Below, one piece after another: positions 1 to 8,509 of a DNA stretch of 20,226 nt (its first letter is position 1; the number at the start of each line of letters is the position of its first letter). The notes below the pieces were generated by a model. That model saw only the letters and a list, made by a program, of their open reading frames with translations, had not been told where the DNA came from and searched no databases. A program made the position numbers and the translations under genes. Source of the DNA: QVMP01 sp047974325 (GTDB taxonomy: Bacteria; Bacteroidota; Bacteroidia; Bacteroidales; Dysgonomonadaceae); contig JBKECE010000304.1 of NCBI GenBank assembly GCA_047974325.1, forward strand, positions 1 through 20,226, in the 5' to 3' direction.

Positions 1-1425
1 AATATCAGCATCATACATTTTATTATTTTCATAGCAATTGCTCACATTATTCGTCCATGCACCCCAAGGGTCAGGCAGATTCATGAGTGTAGCTCCTGAT
101 ACACCAAAATTGTCGGTATAATAATTGTGATTCAAATAGTTTCGGAGTTGAGAAGGCCACGATTTGGATGGACGGTCTGCTTCTCCAATGCCAGCACCTT
201 CTGCATTGCTATCACCAATGCAAGCTACTTTTTTCTTCACTGTTGCATTCATGTCGCAAAATCCCCAAGCAGCATCAACAGTAAGGGATGCATCTGTTAG
301 AGAGACTAAGCGATTGGAACGATAAGCACAATCACCAACCGGATATTCTTCTTTTCCCCATGTGTCACCATTTATAAATTTATATTGATAAGGTGTCGCA
401 CTTTTGTCAAGGGAAATTGTCACCGTATATATACCATCACCATCAGTATCGGCCAATGAGGGAGCAGTAGACAGATCCCATGCATTAAAAGAACCCACAA
501 CATGTAGTCCTGCTGCATCTATTGCCGCACCTTTCATATCAAGATTGAGCGTGAGTTGAGATTGACCACTAATTGTATTAACGGTCAACACGTTATTTCC
601 TGTCACCGTGCCGTCAGCAGCAACAACGAATTTCAAATTATCTCCTGTCCATTTAGCATCTCCTACATTTCCATTCAAGGTTTTCCAACCCAGCGATTTC
701 ATTGATGGAGTCCATTCATAGACACCGGGAGAACCTTGGAATGTTGCCTGCCATGTCCAATCATCTGTTCCTTTTATGAGTTCGGAAGTTGGTCCGTAGC
801 TTGCATCGTAATAGAGGGCAGTCCACCAATCTTGACTCTGACTAACTCCACCACTAACCCATGCAAACACATTCTTATCAGTATTGGCGGCATCATAAAG
901 ATCGTTTGTCAATTCACCTTTTGTTTTATCCACAACTTTAACGGTGAAAGAATATTTGGGCTGTACCGCAGGAATAGTTAAGGTTGTGATTCCTTCAACA
1001 GAACCGTCCGCCTTAACGGTGAAGTTAATGACCGGATTGTCTAAATCCGACGAATACATATAGGCATTGTTCAAAAATTTCCATCCCAGCGATTTCAGGT
1101 ATGGAATCCATGTATATTCACCGGGAGTTACATTAAATGTTATTTGCCATGTGACATCATTCGCATTTTCGGAATAGGTGCCATTAGGAGTTACTCCAGC
1201 ATCTGCATACATCGGATACCACCAATCTCCTGACGGAGTGCGAGGATTCTGTTCCGCGATAGAAGCATCAACACTAACAATGACATTTGATCCGGAAGCA
1301 TCATTTGAAATTGTTGTCTTTTTGGTCTGATCCACAATCTTCAATGTCACCGGATAGCTTTGTGCCTGTAATCCCAATAACGAAAATACAAACAAATTGA
1401 TAATTAATAGTAAGTATTTTTTCAT
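1..1425 (-). CDS. Multidomain SGNH/GDSL esterase with duplicated Trp-rich module (C-terminus outside window)
   Basis: The reading frame is open from the ATG at 1425 to the left edge (475 codons, no stop), so the C-terminus is missing. Residues 1-22 are a signal peptide ending LQAQ. Residues 24-152 and 157-282 are two related Trp-rich modules, each with a DWW motif, a TWQ strand and an SLGW turn, nearly identical to those of the next gene. Residues about 290-370 resemble a glycogen-binding/CBM48-like E-set domain (GSFNAWD at 312-318, then YQYKFINGD). From residue 398 an SGNH hydrolase begins: block I GDSN with likely nucleophile Ser406, block II NFGVSG at 439-444. Blocks III and V, with the catalytic Asp/His, lie outside. 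It probably removes acyl groups from a glycan outside the cytoplasm. It is the last visible gene of the PUL, 31 bp after its neighbour. The domain calls are firm for SGNH and tentative for the E-set; the substrate is unknown. Confidence 0.85.
   Translation of the reverse strand, partial: MKKYLLLIINLFVFSLLGLQAQSYPVTLKIVDQTKKTTISNDASGSNVIVSVDASIAEQNPRTPSGDWWYPMYADAGVTPNGTYSENANDVTWQITFNVTPGEYTWIPYLKSLGWKFLNNAYMYSSDLDNPVINFTVKADGSVEGITTLTIPAVQPKYSFTVKVVDKTKGELTNDLYDAANTDKNVFAWVSGGVSQSQDWWTALYYDASYGPTSELIKGTDDWTWQATFQGSPGVYEWTPSMKSLGWKTLNGNVGDAKWTGDNLKFVVAADGTVTGNNVLTVNTISGQSQLTLNLDMKGAAIDAAGLHVVGSFNAWDLSTAPSLADTDGDGIYTVTISLDKSATPYQYKFINGDTWGKEEYPVGDCAYRSNRLVSLTDASLTVDAAWGFCDMNATVKKKVACIGDSNAEGAGIGEADRPSKSWPSQLRNYLNHNYYTDNFGVSGATLMNLPDPWGAWTNNVSNCYENNKMYDADI
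580..1356 (-). repeat. Copy 1 of a duplicated two-module coding segment
   Basis: This part of the esterase gene encodes two Trp-rich modules and matches 1688-2464 of the neighbouring gene codon by codon. Many DNA stretches are the same, for example the segments encoding GVTPNG and SENANDVTWQI. Similarity stops where the esterase moves into its E-set domain and the neighbour into its T9SS tail. Edges are approximate because I placed them by protein alignment. Confidence 0.8.
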
Positions 1426-1456
1426 GACTATTGTTTTAAATCATTCTTATGAAAAT

Positions 1457-2536
1457 TTATTTTACTAAAATCTTTTGAGAAAACCCATCAACCGAAACTA
1501 TGTATACGCCTTTTGCAAGATCGATTGTGTAACCATCTTTTTGCTCAGATCTTCCAATCAAAAATCCTTTCAAATCATATACTTTTACATTATCGAATGT
1601 GCCTTGTATTTTCAAAACGCCATTTACTGTAGTAAGATCATACTTACTATCTGCCTTACTATTATCTATCGATACAGTGTTATCAGGCACAATCAATTCA
1701 TACGCACCTCCAACAGAGCCATCGGCAGCCACATAGAACACCAGATTAGAACCACTCCATGACACCCCTTCGACTTTTCCATTCATAGTTTGCCAACCCA
1801 AAGACTTCATTGATGGATTCCATTCATAAACACCTGCCGGACCTTCAAAGGTTGCTTGCCAAGTCCAATTGCTTGTTCCTTTTATGAGTTCTGAAGTGGG
1901 GCCAAAACTTGCATCATAATAGAGACCTGTCCACCAATCCGAACTATGACTGACATTGCCACTGATCCACACAAAAACATTCTTCTCTGTATTATTAGTG
2001 TCATTCAGATCATTGGTTAATGCCCCTTTTGTCTGGTCTATAACTTTGATAGTAAAAGAATATTTCGGTTGAACAGCTGGAATGGTTATCGTGGTCATTC
2101 CCTCAACAGAACCATCTTCCTTAACCGTAAAGCGAATAACGGGATTGTTTATGTCTGAAGAATACATATAAGCATTATTCAGAAATTTCCAACCAAGGGA
2201 TTTCATATAAGGCATCCAAGTGTATTCACCGGGAGTTGCATTAAAAGTGATTTGCCATGTGACGTCATTGGCATTCTCAGAATATATGCCATTAGGAGTC
2301 ACTCCACCATCTGCATACATCGGATACCACCAGTCTCCTGACGGATTACGAGGGTTTTGTGCAGCTAGTGCTGCATCAATACTTACAATAACATTTGCTC
2401 CCGGAGCATCATTTGTGACCGTCGTGCTCTTTGTTTCATCTACAATTTTTAGAGTTACCGGATAAGTAGTCTGACCATAACCATAACTAAAACAAAACAG
2501 CATGATTGTTGCCAAGAGTGAAATTTTGTGTTTCAT
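1457..2536 (-). CDS. Stand-alone duplicated Trp-rich module protein with T9SS sorting domain, putative glycan-binding protein
   Basis: This is a 359-residue protein with no recognisable catalytic domain. A signal peptide (about 1-22, ending GYGQ) is followed by two homologous modules at 25-153 and 158-283. Each has a paired Trp motif (DWWYPMYAD, DWWTGLYYD), a TWQ strand, a PGEYTW/AGVYEW strand and SLGW. Residues about 288-359 look like a type A T9SS C-terminal sorting domain: a linker with VSIDNS, then VKVYDLKG, LAKGVYIV and a basic end, KILVK. The protein is therefore predicted to cross the outer membrane by T9SS and stay on the surface or be released. Clustered exposed-looking aromatics and location in a PUL suggest carbohydrate binding; this is inference. 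The first 283 residues are roughly three-quarters identical to those of the adjacent esterase, showing a recent gene or segment duplication. The gap to the upstream GH30 gene is 34 bp with no promoter seen. Confidence 0.85.
   Translation of the reverse strand: MKHKISLLATIMLFCFSYGYGQTTYPVTLKIVDETKSTTVTNDAPGANVIVSIDAALAAQNPRNPSGDWWYPMYADGGVTPNGIYSENANDVTWQITFNATPGEYTWMPYMKSLGWKFLNNAYMYSSDINNPVIRFTVKEDGSVEGMTTITIPAVQPKYSFTIKVIDQTKGALTNDLNDTNNTEKNVFVWISGNVSHSSDWWTGLYYDASFGPTSELIKGTSNWTWQATFEGPAGVYEWNPSMKSLGWQTMNGKVEGVSWSGSNLVFYVAADGSVGGAYELIVPDNTVSIDNSKADSKYDLTTVNGVLKIQGTFDNVKVYDLKGFLIGRSEQKDGYTIDLAKGVYIVSVDGFSQKILVK
1688..2464 (-). repeat. Copy 2 of a duplicated two-module coding segment
   Basis: This is the partner of the segment at 580-1356, in the same orientation. 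Within each copy the two modules are also related to one another but much more distantly. The simplest order is an old module duplication followed by a more recent copying of the module pair between adjacent genes. Confidence 0.8.
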
Positions 2537-2570
2537 GATATTTAAATTTAAAAAAGTAATTAATCGTATT

Positions 2571-4064
2571 TTATTTATAATCTGAACTCCATATATAGGA
2601 AGTTACTGATTTAGCAGGCAGAAGGGACACAAATGAATTGCCTCCTTCAACTACATTTATTTTTTGTTCTGCATCAGAATCATTCTGAATGAGCATCGAA
2701 TATGATCCGTCAGGATTTTCAAATGCCGTGAAATATATTTTATCAGATAAATTAATGCTTTCAGCTTTTATCCTGTAGGCATTCGGTTTCACAACTTTCG
2801 ATAAATGCGCCATTTCATAGTAGTGACTGTTCTTTGTCATTGTTGTATAATCTTTCGAATCAATGTCAATTGCACCCAAACACATATTACAACCAAGCGG
2901 ACGCCAAGGCCCGTGATTGTCATCCAACATAAAGTTCCATACAATGACTGCCTTGCAAAAATAGTTGATCGTGCCAATGCAGACTTCTCTTATATTCCAC
3001 ATCAGATCTTCTCCGAATTGATAACCGGAGTCCCAATTTCCGATAGATATTTCAGTGAAATATAAATTTTTGTCGGGTCTTTGATTATGGACATACAGCA
3101 TCTCCTTTTTATCACCGCCATATGCATGATAGGCTGCACCATCAATATATTTTGAGGCTTCAGCATCTGCATAGATTTTCAAAGGATAATGTTGTTGATC
3201 TGCATTCTCGGGTTTATTGTCGTCATAATTATAATTATGATCATAGACCACAATTTTTGTTTTGACACCTGCTTTTTCAAATGCCGGTCCAAGCGCAGTC
3301 TTTATAAAATCGCGCTGCTCCTGCCATGTCATATACAATGAAGCTGAATTACCCCTATTGAGCGGTTCGTTCTGAACAGTAACCGCATCTATATCAAACC
3401 CTTCATTTTTCATTGCTGTTAGGTATTTGACAAAATAAGTTGCATAATCTTGATAATATTTCGGGTTCAATTGCCCACTAGTCCATGAATCGAACGGTTT
3501 CAGGCTTTTCAGATCTTCTACCTTCATCCATTTAGGACAAGTCCATGGACTTGCAATGATCTTCACATCCGGATTTATTGCTAATATCTCTTTTAGGATT
3601 GGGAATAAATCACGCTTGTCTAACTCATGTATGGCAAAATTTTCTATTCCGGGCACATCACAATAAGTATATTCTTCGAGTGAAAAATCAGAACATGCAA
3701 TAGATATACGAATATAGCTATATCCATATCCTTCTTTCGGATCAAATGCTTCCTTCAACAGTTTATGCCTGTTTTCAGGAGTCATTTTCAAAAGATTATA
3801 ACAAGATGAGCCGGTGATCGCCACCCCAAAACCATCCATTTGTTGATATTTGACAGATGCATCAACCATTATTTGGCTTTTGCCTGAGATACTATCCGGA
3901 TTTTGGTTAATCCGGATTGAGTCTTTTTGCATTTTTCGTGTCTGATCAGCTGATGTGGTGTAAGTATTTACATAAGCGATCTGTTTCTGACAAGAAAACA
4001 ACATTCCTGTAAGAACGAGAATGGATATATATATAAGATTCTTCATCATCTTGTTATTCATCAT
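2571..4064 (-). CDS. GH30 family glycoside hydrolase, lipoprotein (likely periplasmic)
   Basis: This 497-residue enzyme has a lipoprotein signal ending LFSC (Cys25). A (beta/alpha)8 barrel covers about residues 65-430, with a short beta-domain to the end (AFENPDGSYSMLIQND). Family GH30 marks are DGFGVAITGSS at 77-87, SPWTCPKWMK at 172-181, QNEP with acid/base Glu233, and LYFTEIS with nucleophile Glu338. The beta-8 WN pair is present (Trp376), followed by CxxC at 392-395. Residues after the lipid Cys are QKQ, lacking the acidic run of surface lipoproteins, so a periplasmic site is inferred. GH30 enzymes are retaining beta-glycosidases; beta-glucan cleavage is likely, but 1,6-linkage specificity is a guess from the PUL type. 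An alternative start is Met7 at 4046. It lies 13 bp after another GH30 gene, clearly co-transcribed. Confidence 0.9.
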   Translation of the reverse strand: MMNNKMMKNLIYISILVLTGMLFSCQKQIAYVNTYTTSADQTRKMQKDSIRINQNPDSISGKSQIMVDASVKYQQMDGFGVAITGSSCYNLLKMTPENRHKLLKEAFDPKEGYGYSYIRISIACSDFSLEEYTYCDVPGIENFAIHELDKRDLFPILKEILAINPDVKIIASPWTCPKWMKVEDLKSLKPFDSWTSGQLNPKYYQDYATYFVKYLTAMKNEGFDIDAVTVQNEPLNRGNSASLYMTWQEQRDFIKTALGPAFEKAGVKTKIVVYDHNYNYDDNKPENADQQHYPLKIYADAEASKYIDGAAYHAYGGDKKEMLYVHNQRPDKNLYFTEISIGNWDSGYQFGEDLMWNIREVCIGTINYFCKAVIVWNFMLDDNHGPWRPLGCNMCLGAIDIDSKDYTTMTKNSHYYEMAHLSKVVKPNAYRIKAESINLSDKIYFTAFENPDGSYSMLIQNDSDAEQKINVVEGGNSFVSLLPAKSVTSYIWSSDYK

Positions 4065-4077
4065 AATTTAATCTTCA

Positions 4078-5535
4078 TTATTTTAATAAAAATGAAGCTA
4101 CCGCATCATTAGCAAGACTATATACTAAACGCTTGTTTGTACTCTCATCCTTTACGGTAAGATCTACCTTGTTTCCGGATTCATTAACAATCACTACACT
4201 TCTTGATCCATCCGGATTGAGGAATGCTGTTGCTGTGACATTTGAAGGAAGAGTACCGATAAAAGATGTTTTTATCCGTTTTGCTCCCGTACGGCAAACT
4301 TTCGCAAATTGCCCCAGCATATAATATTCCAGCTCTTTCGTATAATTATCTCCATCTACAGTAATGATACCTCTACAATCTTCGCAAAATGTTCCACCGG
4401 GTGTAACAGGACCATGTTCCGTATTCAAGGCAATATTAAACATCATAAAATTGCTGGAGCCTTTTTGTAATGACGGCACCAAAAAGTCTTTCAGATAATA
4501 GAGGAATGTTTCCATTTCCGACCCTGTATTCCAACCTCCACCAGATAGTTCTGTGATATAGATACTCTTATCGGGAAATGCAGCGGTCATATTATCTAAA
4601 ACAGACGGTGTGCCTGCATATCCATGAAAAGCTGTTCCGGCAGTATAATTATTAGCTGCGGAATTATTTAATACATTGAGGGCATATTCATATATATCAA
4701 AATTATGATCCAATGTGAGTATCTTTGTTTTGATATTTTCGGCTGCGAACCGAGGTCCCAGATATTGACCTATAATCTCGGATTGAGTTTCCCATGGCAT
4801 CAACATAGAAGGATGAGTATATGATTCAAACTCCGGTTCGTTCTGCAATGTAATGGCGTCTATCGTGATGCCCTCTGCTGACATTGCTTTCACATATTTC
4901 ACAAAATATTCTGCAAAATCGGCATAATATTCAGGTTTGAGAGAACCATAGTTCAATTGTCCCGATGTTTTCATCCATGCCGGAGGTGACCAAGGTGATG
5001 CTATTATTTTAATGTTAGGATTGATCGCCAGAATTTCCTTCAACACAGGAATCAGATCTTCTTTATCAGTTTGCGGTATAGCAAAGTTATCTATTCCCTG
5101 TGTATCGCAATAGGTATAAAGAGAAGTAGAAAAATCCGATGATCCGATACATAAACGAATGTTTTCAAGACCAATTCCGTCTTTCGGATCAAATAAATCT
5201 TTCAAAACTTTAGCCCTTGCAGCAGCAGACATCTGTTTGAAGAGATAGGCAGATGAACCTGTCAGCCCGCCACCAAAACCATCAATAGTCTGATATTTTA
5301 CAGTAGGATCTATCTTCACTGTCAGATCAGTAATATCTGATGAATATTCTACGGGGACTTCTTTCATCAAAAAGACTCGCGTAGAATTGGTTATCCAAAG
5401 ACGTGCTTCATTGTTCTCGGTAGAAGAATCATCTTCAGATGCAAATCCTGAATCTGTGTTATAATCTACACAAGAAAAGAAAAACAAACAAAGACTTGCT
5501 AAAAATATATGGATTGATTTCATATTTGTTATCAT
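4078..5535 (-). CDS. GH30 family glycoside hydrolase, lipoprotein, with altered beta-8 site
   Basis: This 485-residue lipoprotein has its lipid Cys at position 22 (FFFSC). A GH30 barrel spans about 75-415 and a C-terminal beta-domain runs to the end (AFLNPDGSRSVVIVNESG). Marks are DGFGGGLTGSS at 85-95, SPWSPPAWMKT at 180-190, QNEP with acid/base Glu233, and IYITELSGGG with nucleophile Glu329. Unlike the two other GH30 proteins here, the beta-8 Trp-Asn pair is Phe-Asn (Phe366), which could change the -1 subsite. A CxxC pair at 384-387 is shared with them. After Cys22 come Val-Asp-Tyr and more acidic residues (SEDD near 33-36), compatible with surface export but not decisive. The second Met, at 5523, gives a more typical short signal peptide and is an equally good start. 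A 59-bp gap with a small hairpin precedes the gene. Confidence 0.9.
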   Translation of the reverse strand: MITNMKSIHIFLASLCLFFFSCVDYNTDSGFASEDDSSTENNEARLWITNSTRVFLMKEVPVEYSSDITDLTVKIDPTVKYQTIDGFGGGLTGSSAYLFKQMSAAARAKVLKDLFDPKDGIGLENIRLCIGSSDFSTSLYTYCDTQGIDNFAIPQTDKEDLIPVLKEILAINPNIKIIASPWSPPAWMKTSGQLNYGSLKPEYYADFAEYFVKYVKAMSAEGITIDAITLQNEPEFESYTHPSMLMPWETQSEIIGQYLGPRFAAENIKTKILTLDHNFDIYEYALNVLNNSAANNYTAGTAFHGYAGTPSVLDNMTAAFPDKSIYITELSGGGWNTGSEMETFLYYLKDFLVPSLQKGSSNFMMFNIALNTEHGPVTPGGTFCEDCRGIITVDGDNYTKELEYYMLGQFAKVCRTGAKRIKTSFIGTLPSNVTATAFLNPDGSRSVVIVNESGNKVDLTVKDESTNKRLVYSLANDAVASFLLK

Positions 5536-5548
5536 TTTTTAGTCCCAA

Positions 5549-5575
5549 AGTCTACTCTTCTCCAATGTGTAGACT
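5549..5575 (-). other. Small intercistronic hairpin
   Basis: AGTCTAC and GTAGACT form a perfect 7-bp inverted repeat around a 13-nt loop in the 59-bp gap between the SusE-position gene and the GH30 gene. There is no clear U-run after it on the minus strand, so it does not look like a normal terminator. It could be an mRNA processing or stability element separating the binding/transport genes from the enzyme genes, or it may be chance. Confidence 0.35.
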
Positions 5576-5594
5576 CTGAGAGATAATTATCTGT

Positions 5595-6962
5595 TTAATT
5601 TTTTGTCATCGTTATGGTTTTCGCATTCACGTCTATCACAACTTTATAAACACCGGCTGTGAATCCTGCCGGAGAGCCTAAATTACCACCGGAAGTGGCG
5701 GAAATCAAACTTGCAGGAGAAACGGTGTAGTTGCTGGACAATTCCTCACCACCCCATGTCCTCTGATGGAAAAACTTCATATCATATGTGCTTGCTGCAT
5801 AGAAAGTTCCTTGGAACACTCCGTTCGATATCTTACGACAGAATACATAATCGGCAGGCTGCGTCCAATCCCATTTAGTTGTGGATGCATAAGTTGTCTG
5901 CGGGAATCCTAGACCTGTTCCACAAATCCACATCGCATCCGGATATACTGTACTGGCCTGTTCCACATACATGAAACCGGTAGTAGGTTTATAGTATAGA
6001 GAATATGTTCCTGTGAGACCCTCAAATCTCGCTTTTGAATTTGAAATGTAAGTGAAGAAATCCGGATTCAAAACTGTTTGTAAGTTGCTGAAACCACTGA
6101 TTTTATATTCTTCACCTTGAGTTAATGCGATCTCCACTTTCAAATATCCAGAATACTCTGTTGATGTCGCAAATTCCTGTCCTCCTATTGTCATGGCTTC
6201 ATACCAGTTCGCATCAAAAGTATATGCGAATGATTGGACATTGAAATGAATCTGCTGTATATCCAAAATAAGAGGATCTTCTATTGTCATAGCTGAATTT
6301 TGTTGATCATAGACAATTTCCAGTTGATCATTTACTTTTGCCCATACAAAACCCGAATAATCAATTGTCTTACCGTCGGATTCCAGTTTCTCTGCTATCC
6401 GAAAATGTTTCGATTTTCCATACGAACCAACTGGCAATTCATAATCGTATGCAGACCCCGAAGCTTTATTCAGTTCATAAACTTTATCTTCAATTTCATC
6501 CACAAGGTATAGTTTACTTCCAAACACAGGGCGATTAACTTTTACATTCTTTTCGTTGGGCAAGGTCATTTCCGTAACATCTCCTTCCACGTTTTCGAGT
6601 TTTAAATGAACTTCGGGATAAGTTCCATCTTCCAGATCAGCATAGAACGGAATCTTATATTTCGCTTTTACTGTTGCATTCTGGTCTTTTGTACGAAGTT
6701 TTTCTTTCACCACCAACCTATCATTCATCACAATTTGGACTTCTATTGTTGAAAGCGGTGTTGTTGGGTCACTCACGACCGCAGTAAATTCGACAGAATC
6801 ACCTGCTACAATAGCATCGCTTTGCGTGAGAGCCGAAAGAGCCGCATTTTCTATAACCGGAGTAGAGTGTGAAAATACTGTCCGTTCATCTTTTTCTTCA
6901 CAAGCCGAGAAGAAGATTAAACCGCATAGACCACATAATAAATTTTTATATATTGTTTTCAT
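5595..6962 (-). CDS. SusE-position surface glycan-binding lipoprotein
   Basis: I place the start at the ATG at 6962 (455 residues) rather than an in-frame TTG at 6977: the ATG gives a normal lipoprotein signal ending FFSAC (Cys21) and starts 17 bp after susD. The acidic sequence after the Cys (EEKDE) fits export to the cell surface. Residues about 33-145 look like an Ig-like/bacterial beta-sandwich domain (VEFTAVVSDPTTP). A middle region (about 148-335) is beta-rich with YSLYYKPTTGFMYV. The C-terminal domain (about 340-455) starts MWICGTGLGFP and has Trp-rich strands (KWDWTQ, RTWGGEE), as in SusE/SusF-type starch-binding repeats. It should hold the glycan at the surface next to SusCD. Sequence in this class diverges quickly, so the function rests mainly on position and architecture. 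Confidence 0.8.
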   Translation of the reverse strand: MKTIYKNLLCGLCGLIFFSACEEKDERTVFSHSTPVIENAALSALTQSDAIVAGDSVEFTAVVSDPTTPLSTIEVQIVMNDRLVVKEKLRTKDQNATVKAKYKIPFYADLEDGTYPEVHLKLENVEGDVTEMTLPNEKNVKVNRPVFGSKLYLVDEIEDKVYELNKASGSAYDYELPVGSYGKSKHFRIAEKLESDGKTIDYSGFVWAKVNDQLEIVYDQQNSAMTIEDPLILDIQQIHFNVQSFAYTFDANWYEAMTIGGQEFATSTEYSGYLKVEIALTQGEEYKISGFSNLQTVLNPDFFTYISNSKARFEGLTGTYSLYYKPTTGFMYVEQASTVYPDAMWICGTGLGFPQTTYASTTKWDWTQPADYVFCRKISNGVFQGTFYAASTYDMKFFHQRTWGGEELSSNYTVSPASLISATSGGNLGSPAGFTAGVYKVVIDVNAKTITMTKN

Positions 6963-6979
6963 ATGAATAGATTTCAAAT

Positions 6980-8497
6980 TTAATAACCCTCATTTTGGAT
7001 AAGATTAGAATTCAGCTGCATCTCAGATTGAGGTATAGGCCACAACAATTGATATTCTTGCATTGATGCTGCATAGTTTTTTTGATGATCTCTGCTATTT
7101 TTCATCACCTCAATAAAGCGATTTCTACGTTTCAGATCGAACCAACGTTTGCCTTCAAATGCAAATTCGAATCGATTCTCATTTTCTATCGCTAATTGCA
7201 ATGCATCTTTGGTCGTAGCTGTCGTATTAGCTAGTCCAGCCCTAGTTCTCACCCGATTTACCAACTTTTGAGACTCGGTTATATTTCCTAACTGATTTTC
7301 AGCCTCAGCCAATAACAAAATAGCTTCAGGTAGACGATACAATATAATATTATTAGACTCCTGTGCTCTGATCTTCCAGCAGAAAGGATAGTTTGCAGAA
7401 GACCAATATGCATCGGTCCACTTACCTGTCATATTGTAAAATATGATAGATGCGTTTCGGCGAATAGAGTCTGCGGCCGCAAACGAATTATATAGATCAA
7501 TGCTAGGCGTATTGAATTTCTTCCAATCTATACCAAAAAACATCTGACCTGCCCAGTTCCCTAAAGTTGTCCAACTATTATAATCTACCTCAAAAATAGA
7601 TTCTTTGCAATTCTCATTATCCAGATTGAGATGTGGTAAAACACCATTATCGGGAAGGCTTGCCACCGAAAACAGATCATTATAATTAGGCATCAGATCG
7701 TAGCGTGTATCATTAACCACAGCTTCTGCATATTCTTTCACCTTCGTCCAGTTGGTATCAACAAAACCATCTTTAGTTGCATAGACCTGAGCTAGTATCA
7801 AATTGACAAAAGCTTTTGATATTTTAAATTTGTTTGCAGAATATTCAGGTACATTTGCTTGGGCAAATTCTAAATCGGAGATAATCTGAAGATAGACATC
7901 AGCTACAGATGACTGTTTTGGATAAATTAGAGGATACACTTCGTCTATATTCCCAATATTTATTTCAGGAATATCTTTGACGATCAATGGAACAGAGCCA
8001 TAAATACGCACCAAATTGAAATAAGAAATTGCTCTCATGAAACTAGCCTCACCCAGAATCTCATTTTTGCGACTTTCAGCCAACACAGGATCTGATATTT
8101 GAGGAACCCAATTCAGTATTGTATTTGCTTTAGCGATATGTCTATATAAATATCCCCAATCTCTCGAAGCAGTTCCGTTTGAAGCTAATAATCTCAGTTC
8201 ATCTATTTGTCTCGTTTGATCCTTATCTTCTCCTGCATATGCATTATCTGATTGGGCATCATTCATAATATACATATCCAATTGCCAAAATTCCGATGCA
8301 AAATCTCCATAAGCTGCTGTTATGAGTTGTTCGGCTTGAGTTGCGGTTGTATATTTAACAGAATCCGTAGTATTATCTATTCCTAGATTTTCATTCGTCA
8401 ATTCGGAATAAGGCTTCTCATCTAAAAAATCGCTGCATGAAGTAAATGAAAAGCTCATCAGCAACCCGAACAGTATATATTTTATATAAGATCTCAT
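6980..8497 (-). CDS. susD: SusD/RagB family outer-membrane glycan-binding lipoprotein
   Basis: This is a 505-residue lipoprotein of usual SusD length. The signal ends FTSC (Cys21), followed by SDFLDEKPY, the classic start of SusD proteins and a likely surface-export signal. The helical TPR-like scaffold is visible, with RHIAKANTILNWVPQI, ILGEASFMRAISYFNLVRIYGSVPL and a C-terminal RVRTRAGLANTTAT followed by FEFAFEGKRWFDLKRRNR, all hallmarks of the family. SusD proteins form a lid over the SusC channel and bind glycan at the surface. The gene starts 12 bp after susC and is followed 17 bp later by the SusE-position gene. The symbol is used for the family; it does not imply starch specificity. 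Confidence 0.95.
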   Translation of the reverse strand: MRSYIKYILFGLLMSFSFTSCSDFLDEKPYSELTNENLGIDNTTDSVKYTTATQAEQLITAAYGDFASEFWQLDMYIMNDAQSDNAYAGEDKDQTRQIDELRLLASNGTASRDWGYLYRHIAKANTILNWVPQISDPVLAESRKNEILGEASFMRAISYFNLVRIYGSVPLIVKDIPEINIGNIDEVYPLIYPKQSSVADVYLQIISDLEFAQANVPEYSANKFKISKAFVNLILAQVYATKDGFVDTNWTKVKEYAEAVVNDTRYDLMPNYNDLFSVASLPDNGVLPHLNLDNENCKESIFEVDYNSWTTLGNWAGQMFFGIDWKKFNTPSIDLYNSFAAADSIRRNASIIFYNMTGKWTDAYWSSANYPFCWKIRAQESNNIILYRLPEAILLLAEAENQLGNITESQKLVNRVRTRAGLANTTATTKDALQLAIENENRFEFAFEGKRWFDLKRRNRFIEVMKNSRDHQKNYAASMQEYQLLWPIPQSEMQLNSNLIQNEGY

Positions 8498-8509
8498 ATT
8501 TTAATTATT

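Noticed and set aside
736..981. Plus-strand ORF of 81 codons over the esterase gene
   Set aside because: It is antisense to a clear domain-bearing gene, has no recognisable domain, and its composition is that of a shadow frame. The other plus-strand frames, including the 174-codon one at 10704-11228 opposite susC, were dropped for the same reason.
1457..2536. Idea that the module protein is a truncated esterase pseudogene
   Set aside because: It has an intact signal peptide and a complete T9SS-like C-terminal domain in place of the E-set and SGNH parts, which points to a finished gene.
5595..6977. Longer SusE-position protein starting at the TTG at 6977
   Set aside because: The ATG at 6962 gives a normal lipoprotein signal; the TTG start would leave almost no gap after susD and adds five residues without function.
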